From assembly GCA_964354655.1 (NCBI GenBank), contig CAYHAL010000016.1, positions 1 to 25,991 of the forward strand: a stretch of 25,991 bases of DNA, read 5' to 3'. This DNA is from E44-bin46 sp964354655. Its GTDB lineage: Bacteria > Chloroflexota > Dehalococcoidia > Dehalococcoidales > E44-bin46. The stretch's first letter is position 1; the number at the start of each line of letters is the position of its first letter. Under the pieces are notes generated by a model. It searched no databases and had not been told where the DNA came from. It worked only from the letters and a program-made list of their open reading frames with translations. The position numbers and the translations under genes are program-made. Of the stretch, positions 1 through 6,886 are shown piece after piece.

Positions 1-129
1 CCAGAATGGCCCATTTTTGTATCTAAAAGACGACGAAATTGTGGGTGGAGGGGTGGTGTTGAGCATAGTCTTTAGCGCCCTATGGCAGTTCGGGCCCTCA
101 TTAACGATGACAACTTCTTTGTCTGGCAT
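1..129 (-). CDS. Partial reading frame at window edge, possibly a broken thiolase start
   Basis: An ATG at 129-127 follows a good ribosome binding site (GGGAGGT, 5 bases away). The frame stays open to the window edge and begins MPDKEVVIV, which resembles the first strand of acetyl-CoA acetyltransferases. The expected next motif, ARTAIGR, is encoded at once but in another frame, and ALKTM then appears in the first frame again. One or two small indels in a thiolase gene would explain this, either real decay or base-call errors near a contig end. The position 3' of enoyl-CoA hydratase and 3-hydroxyacyl-CoA dehydrogenase genes suits a thiolase. The visible 43 codons show no other family trait, so the identity is weak. 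It could equally be an unrelated short gene. Confidence 0.3.
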   Translation of the reverse strand, partial: MPDKEVVIVNEGPNCHRALKTMLNTTPPPTISSSFRYKNGPFW

Positions 130-172
130 ATCATACCTCCCAAAGTCACGTTATTTATTTGGAGAACCCTAG

Positions 173-958
173 TCACCGACCTTGAAAAATGGGGCTGCGT
201 TTCTCTAAGAAGGCGGCCACACCCTCTCTCTTATCCTCGCTGCCGCATAGGATGGCAAAGTTTTTTTGCTCATACCTAATCCCCTCAGCTAGACTAAGAT
301 TAAGGCCGGTATTGATGGCATCTTTGGCAATCTTGAGAGCCAGGGGTGATTTGATAGCCAGCTTCCTCGCTAGTTGCTTGGTATGATCCATCAGCTCGGC
401 TAGGGGGACTACTTGGTTGACCAATCCAATGCGGTATGCCTCGGCGGCATCGATGAGTTCCCCGGTAAGGATCATCTCCATAGCCCGACCCTTACCCACC
501 AGTCTGGGTAGTCGCTGGGTCCCTCCATTTCCAGGCATTATACCCAGGTTTATCTCCGGCAACCCAAACCTTGCTGTATCAGCAGCTATCCTCAATGTAC
601 AGGCCATGGCTATTTCCAGTCCGAGGCCGACAGCAAAACCATTGATCGCGGCTATACTGGGTTTCGGCATAGTCTCCAGTAGATTGGCCAGCACCCGCCT
701 TCTCTTTGAGCGTTCCCCCAGTTCGGTCAAGGTATTGCGCTGCTGCAATTCTCTTATGTCCGCCCCCGAGACAAAGGCCTTGTCTCCAGCGCCAGTGACG
801 ATGAGTATTCTTACTGCCTCATCAGCCTCAGCTTTTTTTGCTGCATTTAAAGCCTCATCGATGGCGAGGTAATTAAGAGCATTGCGCACCTCAGGTCGAT
901 TGAAGGTAATGATAGCAAGCTCGTCCTCTTTGTCATAGATGATATGTTTGTAGACCAT
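173..958 (-). CDS. Enoyl-CoA hydratase/isomerase (crotonase family)
   Basis: This 261-residue cytoplasmic protein has the normal length of a crotonase. It should hydrate trans-2-enoyl-CoA to 3-hydroxyacyl-CoA in fatty-acid or butyrate-type metabolism. The oxyanion and CoA-binding stretch SGADIREL lies near residues 64-71. Both acid-base glutamates of true hydratases are present with the family's 20-residue spacing: Glu115 in GLEIAMAC and Glu135 in LPEINLGI, followed by GNGGTQRL. It starts at ATG 958 with AGGAGG just upstream, and that site overlaps the TAG stop of the upstream dehydrogenase fragment, so the two are translationally close. The gene itself looks intact although both neighbours in the same pathway look damaged. 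Substrate chain length cannot be read from the sequence, and an isomerase or carboxylic-acid-CoA variant is possible. Confidence 0.9.
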   Translation of the reverse strand: MVYKHIIYDKEDELAIITFNRPEVRNALNYLAIDEALNAAKKAEADEAVRILIVTGAGDKAFVSGADIRELQQRNTLTELGERSKRRRVLANLLETMPKPSIAAINGFAVGLGLEIAMACTLRIAADTARFGLPEINLGIMPGNGGTQRLPRLVGKGRAMEMILTGELIDAAEAYRIGLVNQVVPLAELMDHTKQLARKLAIKSPLALKIAKDAINTGLNLSLAEGIRYEQKNFAILCGSEDKREGVAAFLEKRSPIFQGR

Positions 959-968
959 CCCTAACCTC

Positions 969-1307
969 CTATTCCGTGTAATCGTAGAAGCCCCGCCCGC
1001 TCTTCCGTCCCAAATGGCCGGCCCTGACCATCTTTCGTAGAAGGGGGTGGGGGCGGTACTTAAGGTCTCCCAGCTCTCGACAGAGGTTATCGGAGTTGAT
1101 CACATGGATATCAACCCTGATAAGGTCAATAAGCTCTAGGGGGCCCATGGGGAAGTTGGCGCCTAGTTTCATGGCAGTGTCAATGTCCTCAGCGCTGACC
1201 ACTCCTTCGGCCAGAATATCAACCGCCGCGTTGCGCATGGCATTTAGAATCCTGCTGACAACCCCTCCCTGAGACTCGTTCACCCGAACCGGAATTTTCC
1301 CCACCAT
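969..1307 (-). pseudogene. 3-hydroxyacyl-CoA dehydrogenase, C-terminal domain only (truncated)
   Basis: The 112 codons match only the C-terminal substrate-binding and dimerisation domain of 3-hydroxyacyl-CoA dehydrogenase. Visible marks are VNESQGGVVSRIL at the domain entry, MKLGANFPMGPLELIDLIR and the closing GRKSGRGFYDY. The N-terminal Rossmann domain of about 185 residues, which carries the NAD site and catalytic His, is missing. There is no room for it: purQ ends 62 bases upstream and an in-frame TAG lies about 20 bases before the ATG. No ribosome binding site stands at a useful distance from this ATG. A deletion that joined purQ to the back half of the gene is the simplest reading. Stand-alone C-terminal domain proteins do exist, so a functional small protein is the alternative. 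Confidence 0.75.
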
Positions 1308-1369
1308 ACTATACGGTAGACAGGATTTCTACCTTCTCCTCCAGTATCCCTCCGGGTGGCAGTGGCACA

Positions 1370-2149
1370 CTATAATTCTTGGGCATATTTGACGGCGTTG
1401 GCGAAAATCTGAAAACCGTCTCCGTATCCCTTAGCCCCTTCTCTCGTCCAGCGGGGGTGTTGGGTGCCCCGAACATGACGCTCCGGGTGGGGCATTAAAG
1501 CAAAAACTCGCCCAGAGGCGTCACAAATACCAGCAATATTACCTACCGAACCATTTGGGTTATGTGGATAGCCAGCGTTAGTGTTTCCCCGCTCGTCAGT
1601 GTAATACAGGACTATATTTAAATCCGATAGAGTCGAGGTGTTAGTGACTACCTTCCCCTCGGCATGAGCCACCGGCAAATACATGCGGTCAATACCTTTG
1701 GTAAATAGGCAGGGGCTGTCCTTATTCGCCTTGAGATATACCCATCGGCACTCAAATTTACCTGAGTCATTAGCCGCCAGGGTTACTGGTGGTGCCCCGC
1801 CATTAGTTCTGGGCAGAATGCCAGCTTTGACCAGCACCTGAAAGCCGTTGCAAATACCTAGGATTAGCCCCCCATTATCAATAAAATTCTGGACATCCTC
1901 ACCCAGCGTTAATCTAAGCTCGTTAGCCAGCACCTTGCCAGCGCTTATGTCGTCGCCATAGGTGAAACCACCGGGAATAACGAATATTTGGTAATCAAAC
2001 AGCCGTTGCTCACCACGAATTAGTTGGCTAATATGAATTAAAGACACTATAGCTCCAGCCTGCTGGAAAGCAAACGCAGTTTCAGCATCGCAATTTGTCC
2101 CTGGGGCACGCAGTATCACCGTTCTTACTTTCGCCACTTCTACTACCAC
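1370..2149 (-). CDS. purQ: Phosphoribosylformylglycinamidine synthase glutaminase subunit PurQ
   Basis: PurQ is the class I glutamine amidotransferase that hydrolyses glutamine and passes ammonia to PurL at the fourth step of purine synthesis. The nucleophile is Cys100 in LGICNGFQ, and the partner residues are His221 and Glu223 in MPHPERH. APGTNCD near residue 15 and the PGGFTYGDD stretch (59-67) are typical. At 259 residues it is longer than the roughly 227-residue Bacillus type, which fits a PurL that carries its own PurS-like domains. The start overlaps the end of purL by 7 bases, so the two are translationally coupled and presumably made in equal amounts. Start choice: TACCACC upstream is inside purL, and the internal ATG/GTG options around residue 8 cannot be excluded. 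Confidence 0.95.
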   Translation of the reverse strand: MVVEVAKVRTVILRAPGTNCDAETAFAFQQAGAIVSLIHISQLIRGEQRLFDYQIFVIPGGFTYGDDISAGKVLANELRLTLGEDVQNFIDNGGLILGICNGFQVLVKAGILPRTNGGAPPVTLAANDSGKFECRWVYLKANKDSPCLFTKGIDRMYLPVAHAEGKVVTNTSTLSDLNIVLYYTDERGNTNAGYPHNPNGSVGNIAGICDASGRVFALMPHPERHVRGTQHPRWTREGAKGYGDGFQIFANAVKYAQEL

Positions 2150-4980
2150 CTAATTGGCTTTTGCCATGCCTCCTTGAGTTGGCTGAGCGACTTAAGCAGA
2201 ACCTGACGACCGTCTAGGCCATATATTTCCAGTACTTCAGAATTGGTAACTTGGCCGATAGCGGCAAAGCTAATGCCCTTCATTACCTCTTCAAACTCAC
2301 CCTTATTCTCTGGGGCTACTTCAACTAGGAACCGACTGTTTGATTCTGAGAAAAGGATAAGGTCGTCCCTGTCTATTGGCTCACCCAGCGGCACCGACTT
2401 CAAATAGACAGTTGCCCCCAGTCCCCCGGCAAATGCCATCTCAGCCACTGCCACCCCAATGCCACCCTCACTACAGTCATGGCAGGCTCTAACTAAGCCT
2501 CTCTCTGTTGCCATACTCAATCTATCCATCAACTCTTTCCCTTGATGTGGGTTCACCTTGGGCACACTGTTGCCGGTGAAGCTGTGAATCTTAAAATATT
2601 CAGACCCTCCCAGCTCATTGCGGGTTGTGCCAACAATGTAGATTAGGCTACCTGCCTTCTTGAAGTCCATTGATATGGCTCGGTTCACATCCTCCGTAAC
2701 ACCGATGGCTGAGATAAGCAGGGTATGGGGGATGGAAATAACCTCGCCCTCATGTTCAAACTCATTATATAGGCTGTCTTTGCCGGAAATAAATGGCGTC
2801 TGATAGATAGTAGCCATATCGTAGCAAGCCTGGGCTGCCCTGACCAAAGCGCCGAGTATATCGGGCTGCTGGATATTACCCCAGCTGAAATTATCAAGCA
2901 GGGCTACCTTTGATAGATTACCGCCAACAGCAATAATCTGTCTCAAGGCTTCATCAATCGCCGAGGCTGCCATCCAGTAGGGGTCTATCTCTCCATATCT
3001 GGGGTTTATACCGTTGGCGACGATTACACCCATGTCTGAGTCTAAGGTCGGTCTGATGATAGCGGCGTCGCTCGGACCGTCATTATCCTTTCCCACCAGA
3101 GGCTTGAGAACGCTAGCCCCCTGGACTTCATGGTCGTATTGGCGTATTACCCATTCCTTGCTGCACACATTCCACGAGCCAAGAATAGTAAGTAGCGCTT
3201 TGCCTAAGTCCCGGGGGCAGGAAAAGTCAGGCTCAATATGGTGGGGTTGGGTCCAAACCGCTTCCCGCTTAACCTGGGGACGACCATTGTGAAGGAATTC
3301 CATGTTAAGGTCGCATACCAGGTTACCTTGATAGAAAAGCTTGAGCCGCCGGTCGCTGGTAAACTCGCCAATAACCACCGCCTCAACATCTTCGCTGGCA
3401 AAGAAGTGTAGCAGTTCGTCAATATGCTCTGGTGGAACCGCTAACACCATTCGTTCCTGGGATTCTGATATCCATGTTTCGGTATAGGAAAGCCCGGCAT
3501 ATTTTAGGGGCACTCTATCCAGGTAGACCCTGACCCCGGTATTAGCCCCCATCTCACCTACTGCCGATGAAAGTCCCCCGCCCCCACAGTCGGTTATTCT
3601 AGAGTAGAGCCGGCGGTCTCTGGCTTGAAGCAGGACATCAATAAGCTTTTTCTCCACGATGGGATTACCAATCTGGACTGCACTATAGGCAGCGGTGCTT
3701 GACTCTTCGGTAAGTTGTTCCGAGGCAAAGGTTACACCGCGTATGCCATCGCGCCCGGTTCTACCCCCGACCAATACCACCAAATCACCCGACTGCTGCT
3801 GACCTCTCTGGGCAAGTTCCTTTGGCAATAGTCCTAACGTGCCACAATAGACAAGGGGATTAGTCACATAGCGGTCATCAAAGATTATAGCGCCATTAAG
3901 CGTAGGTATCCCTAGGCGGTTGGCATAATCGGCTACTCCAGCCCGGACCCCCTTAAAAATACGCCGGGGATGTAAAACACCCTTAGGTAGCTTTTCATAG
4001 GGAAAATTGGGAGGGGCAAAGCAGAATACGTCGGTATTTAATATTGGCTTGGCGCCCAAGCCGGTGCCAAGGGGGTCGCGAACCACCCCACCGATACCTG
4101 TGGCTGCTCCCCCGTAGGGCTCGATTGCCGACGGATGGTTATGGGTTTCAACCTTAAAACATAGTGCCCACCGACCGTCAAAATCAATCACTCCAGCATT
4201 ATCAACAAAAACAGACAGGCACCATGGTTTCCCCAGCTCTTCAGTTACCTTCATAATGGTATTCTTAATCAAGTTATCTATAATTTTTTCACCAAACTTG
4301 ATTCTGCTCTTGAATGTTTTATGGACACAGTGCTCAGACCAGGTTTGGGCTAGTGTCTCAAGCTCAGCATCGGTGGGTTTTCGCCCCTGCTTCTGAAAGT
4401 AGGCTAGAATAGCCTGAAGTTCATCTTCAGTAAACCCAAACTGCTGTCCAGCCTCTTTGCTGTCCACCTCTTTCAAGGCAAATTTATACTGGGGATTTTC
4501 TGGAAAGCCTACCGGCTCCTGTTTTACTACATGCTGGATAATCGGGTTTACCAGCAGTTTACTGCATATGGCGTCTAACTGTGGCTTGTCTAATTGACCT
4601 TCAATGAGGTATCGTTTGGCTGTCTTAACCCCCCTGACCCCGGCCACACCCAAATCCTTAAGTGCTTTGATGATAGTGCCTTCAACCGGGTCAGTAACCC
4701 CGGCATTATAAGCAACCTCAACGCTGTGATAGTTGATGCCAGCTTCACCCTCGGGGCGGGGGCACTGCCCATACCAGTATTCTTGGGTCACCGGGTCGGC
4801 GAGAAGGCAGCGGCAAATGAGTTCCAGCGTATGTGGCGTCAAATCGGCATCCAGCCAATATATGTCAACCACACGGATATTGTTGACCGAGACTATCCCT
4901 AGGTCGTTTATATCGCGTAGGAGACTCAGCCCCCTAACATCAGGTAGGTCGGCTTTGAGACGAACTTCTATCCTGTGCAT
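2143..4980 (-). CDS. purL: Phosphoribosylformylglycinamidine synthase PurL with fused PurS-like N-terminus
   Basis: PurL makes FGAM from FGAR, ATP and ammonia in the cytoplasm. The 945-residue chain begins with two related PurS-like units, about residues 1-72 and 81-155. The linker domain follows with TWSEHCVHKTF near 213-223, and then two AIR-synthase-like halves. The nucleotide-binding signature ETHNHPSAIEPYGGAATG lies at about 278-295. The glutaminase domain of the large E. coli-type enzyme is absent and is supplied by the adjacent purQ. The architecture is therefore intermediate between the PurS/PurL/PurQ three-protein type and the single-chain type, and no separate purS is needed. No strong ribosome binding site is visible before ATG 4980. 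The 191-base leader upstream contains several inverted repeats. Confidence 0.95.
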   Translation of the reverse strand: MHRIEVRLKADLPDVRGLSLLRDINDLGIVSVNNIRVVDIYWLDADLTPHTLELICRCLLADPVTQEYWYGQCPRPEGEAGINYHSVEVAYNAGVTDPVEGTIIKALKDLGVAGVRGVKTAKRYLIEGQLDKPQLDAICSKLLVNPIIQHVVKQEPVGFPENPQYKFALKEVDSKEAGQQFGFTEDELQAILAYFQKQGRKPTDAELETLAQTWSEHCVHKTFKSRIKFGEKIIDNLIKNTIMKVTEELGKPWCLSVFVDNAGVIDFDGRWALCFKVETHNHPSAIEPYGGAATGIGGVVRDPLGTGLGAKPILNTDVFCFAPPNFPYEKLPKGVLHPRRIFKGVRAGVADYANRLGIPTLNGAIIFDDRYVTNPLVYCGTLGLLPKELAQRGQQQSGDLVVLVGGRTGRDGIRGVTFASEQLTEESSTAAYSAVQIGNPIVEKKLIDVLLQARDRRLYSRITDCGGGGLSSAVGEMGANTGVRVYLDRVPLKYAGLSYTETWISESQERMVLAVPPEHIDELLHFFASEDVEAVVIGEFTSDRRLKLFYQGNLVCDLNMEFLHNGRPQVKREAVWTQPHHIEPDFSCPRDLGKALLTILGSWNVCSKEWVIRQYDHEVQGASVLKPLVGKDNDGPSDAAIIRPTLDSDMGVIVANGINPRYGEIDPYWMAASAIDEALRQIIAVGGNLSKVALLDNFSWGNIQQPDILGALVRAAQACYDMATIYQTPFISGKDSLYNEFEHEGEVISIPHTLLISAIGVTEDVNRAISMDFKKAGSLIYIVGTTRNELGGSEYFKIHSFTGNSVPKVNPHQGKELMDRLSMATERGLVRACHDCSEGGIGVAVAEMAFAGGLGATVYLKSVPLGEPIDRDDLILFSESNSRFLVEVAPENKGEFEEVMKGISFAAIGQVTNSEVLEIYGLDGRQVLLKSLSQLKEAWQKPIRW

Positions 4981-5040
4981 TAATTCAACCCGTTATCCAA
5001 GCTCGAAAATGCAGGAATGGGCTAATCTGTCTCAATTAAA

Positions 5041-5119
5041 GCGATTCTTAGGACTAATTATCGCGGCTACTAGAGCCCACTCTAGGTGATATCGTGAGAC
5101 TAGTAGGCTAACATCACCT
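5041..5119 (-). promoter_or_regulatory. Structured leader region upstream of purL (three inverted repeats)
   Basis: Between the nrpR stop (5172) and the purL start (4980) are three consecutive inverted repeats. The first is AGGTGAT 5084-5090 with ATCACCT 5113-5119 (7 bp, 22-base loop). The second is CTAGAG 5070-5075 with CTCTAG 5080-5085 (6 bp, 4-base loop). The third is GCGAT 5041-5045 with ATCGC 5060-5064, enclosing TTAG/CTAA. The first two share two bases, so they compete at that edge. No U-tract follows any of them, which argues against plain intrinsic terminators. They may be operators or a leader RNA for purL-purQ. I recognise no known riboswitch class here and see no convincing promoter. 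Confidence 0.35.
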
Positions 5120-5171
5120 CGTTGCCAGCGGTTCTTCAGTCGGGGTCTCCGTCGTATCAATCCGGCATGGC

Positions 5172-6200
5172 TTAGAGTTGCCAAAAGCTCTTTAGGTGTT
5201 GAAACTCGATGAGCCCGCTTTCGGCTATATTTTCAACCTCAATCCCTGCCTCAACTGCTGCTGCCACCGGATTCAGCCCGCCCAGTAGCACTATGCCAAC
5301 CCGGTTCACGCCTACTGCAATTTGACAAATTGGCTCGCTTGTATTACCTAGGGCATAAATTCCGTTGACCCCAGTTTCCTTCAGTTCAGCAATCTTTTCT
5401 TCAACAAGCGCTCTAGACGCAGCTGGTATTTCACGGAAATTAGCCAGTATCTTGCCATTGCCGGTTTTGATAACCCCATTGACAGCTGTCATCCTGGCGC
5501 GAATGTATTGTTCGGAGGGGTCTAGAGATGTCCCGGCGTAGTTAATTACAGCCACAAATCGCTTTGGTTTTGAATCTCTGACTTCAAGCACCCCCCCGAA
5601 CCTAGATTCTATGGGGACGCCAGCCTTAAGAAGTACCCCGTTTATAACTATGCTACACACGGTGGCTAAGCCAATTTTCCCACTTGGGACAATTACTGAG
5701 CCAAGTTTTTCGCCCTCAGATGCCGTAGCCACCAGTTCGCTTACGCAAATTCCAGCCTTAAATGCTTCGCTCATCGCCGATAGTGCTTCTTTAAACTTGT
5801 CCGCGTCAATGAGAGAGGTATTTATAGGCACTTGGCCAGTTCGTTTTTGGGGGTCAAAGGTGGTGTGGAACGCCAGCAGCTCAAGCTTCTCGAGTACGAA
5901 GCCGACTTGTTCGGGGGCTAGCGCTATCCTGAGTTCCTCGAGTCCTTTTGTGGTGAGCATTCTACCGTCACGACCAAGCGGCTCGGTATACCCTCGTTCG
6001 TCTGTTATCCTCAGATGATATCTGACTGCTCTCTCACTCAAAAAGATGCCGTGGCGCTCAAGTTCCCGGGCAATTATAATTGACCCCACTGGTTCAGAGG
6101 ATTCGCTGAGAACCTTTAGAATGGATATTATCTTCCGTTCTGTCTCGGAGCTAGCACCTTGTACCATGTAAATGTGCCTTAACTCTTTGAAATGAACCAT
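5172..6200 (-). CDS. NrpR-family transcriptional regulator (winged helix plus NrpR/DUF128 domain)
   Basis: Residues about 20-85 form a winged-helix DNA-binding unit of the RNase R-type N-terminal family (SERAVRYHLRITDERG, then GRDGRMLTTKGLEEL). Residues about 95-335 match a single NrpR regulatory domain. In methanogens NrpR represses nitrogen-assimilation genes and is released by 2-oxoglutarate; here that role is inferred by family. The flanking genes (a glutamate-synthase-like gene, pdxT, purL and purQ) make or use glutamine or glutamate, which supports a nitrogen-status role. The start is uncertain. ATG 6200 has GGAGGT 12 bases upstream, rather far. A TATAAT at 6205-6210 would put transcription start almost on that ATG, so the ATG twelve codons later (MVQGASS), preceded by TTAAGG, is a fair alternative. 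Confidence 0.8.
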   Translation of the reverse strand: MVHFKELRHIYMVQGASSETERKIISILKVLSESSEPVGSIIIARELERHGIFLSERAVRYHLRITDERGYTEPLGRDGRMLTTKGLEELRIALAPEQVGFVLEKLELLAFHTTFDPQKRTGQVPINTSLIDADKFKEALSAMSEAFKAGICVSELVATASEGEKLGSVIVPSGKIGLATVCSIVINGVLLKAGVPIESRFGGVLEVRDSKPKRFVAVINYAGTSLDPSEQYIRARMTAVNGVIKTGNGKILANFREIPAASRALVEEKIAELKETGVNGIYALGNTSEPICQIAVGVNRVGIVLLGGLNPVAAAVEAGIEVENIAESGLIEFQHLKSFWQL

Positions 6201-6258
6201 GGCTATTATACCACCTCCGTCTCAAAAGCTAAATAGTGCGCTAGCGCCGTTATTTCCT

Positions 6259-6837
6259 TCAATCAACAGCGGCAACGGTCTTTAAGAAGTAGCTATGCAA
6301 CCTCAGGTCACCAGTTAACTCGGGATGAAAACAGGTAGCTACCAACTTTCCCTGCCTAGCAGCAACAGCAACCCCGCTCGGTAACCTAGCCAGAATCTCT
6401 ACTTCTGGTTTGGCTGTCTCAATGAATGGCGCCCGAATGAAAATGGCAGGAAATGGTTCCCCGCCTAGAGCTGGGATTGATACTTCGGTCTCAAAGCTAT
6501 CTATCTGTCTACCAAAGGCGTTGCGCCTGACCACCAAGTCCATAACAGCTAACGTCTCTATATCATCATTAGAGACCCTCTTAGCCAGACAGACCATCCC
6601 GGCACATGTCCCAAAAATAGGAAACCCTGCCTGAACCAAGTCTTTAAGAGGCTGGAAGAAGTCGAAGGTTTGCATCAACTTAAGTATAGTAGTGCTCTCC
6701 CCACCTGGAATGATAAGTGCATCTAAGCCGTTAAGCTGATTGGGTAACCGAACGGGTGCAGCCTCTACTCCTAATTGTTGCATTGCAGTAATATGCTCTA
6801 TGTATGCTCCCTGTAGAGCTAAGACTCCAATCCTCAT
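6259..6837 (-). CDS. pdxT: Pyridoxal 5'-phosphate synthase glutaminase subunit PdxT
   Basis: PdxT releases ammonia from glutamine for PdxS, which builds pyridoxal 5'-phosphate from ribose 5-phosphate and glyceraldehyde 3-phosphate. From ATG 6837 the protein has 192 residues, the usual length, and begins MRIGVLALQGAYIEH as the family does; a TTG six codons earlier is less likely. GGESTT (45-50) is the glutamine-site loop. Cys78 in FGTCAGM is the nucleophile, with His171 and Glu173 in CFHPEL completing the triad. It lies 49 bases downstream of the glutamate-synthase-like gene and upstream of the NrpR gene, on the same strand and probably in one transcript. The partner pdxS is not in the window, although the two are often adjacent in other genomes. 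Confidence 0.93.
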   Translation of the reverse strand: MRIGVLALQGAYIEHITAMQQLGVEAAPVRLPNQLNGLDALIIPGGESTTILKLMQTFDFFQPLKDLVQAGFPIFGTCAGMVCLAKRVSNDDIETLAVMDLVVRRNAFGRQIDSFETEVSIPALGGEPFPAIFIRAPFIETAKPEVEILARLPSGVAVAARQGKLVATCFHPELTGDLRLHSYFLKTVAAVD

Positions 6838-6886
6838 ACTGGGTTCCCGCTTCAAAACTATTCACTAATTGCTGGTGGATAGAGGT

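Noticed and set aside
417..872. 151-codon plus-strand open frame
   Set aside because: It is antisense to the enoyl-CoA hydratase gene, which has clear family motifs, and shows no recognisable domain itself.
4733..5089. 118-codon plus-strand open frame over the purL start
   Set aside because: It is antisense to purL and its leader, has no family features, and is of biased low-complexity composition.
6205..6210. TATAAT as a full promoter for the NrpR gene
   Set aside because: The -10 is perfect, but no acceptable -35 lies 16-18 bases upstream, and transcript start would fall on the first ATG. It is kept only as a note on start choice.
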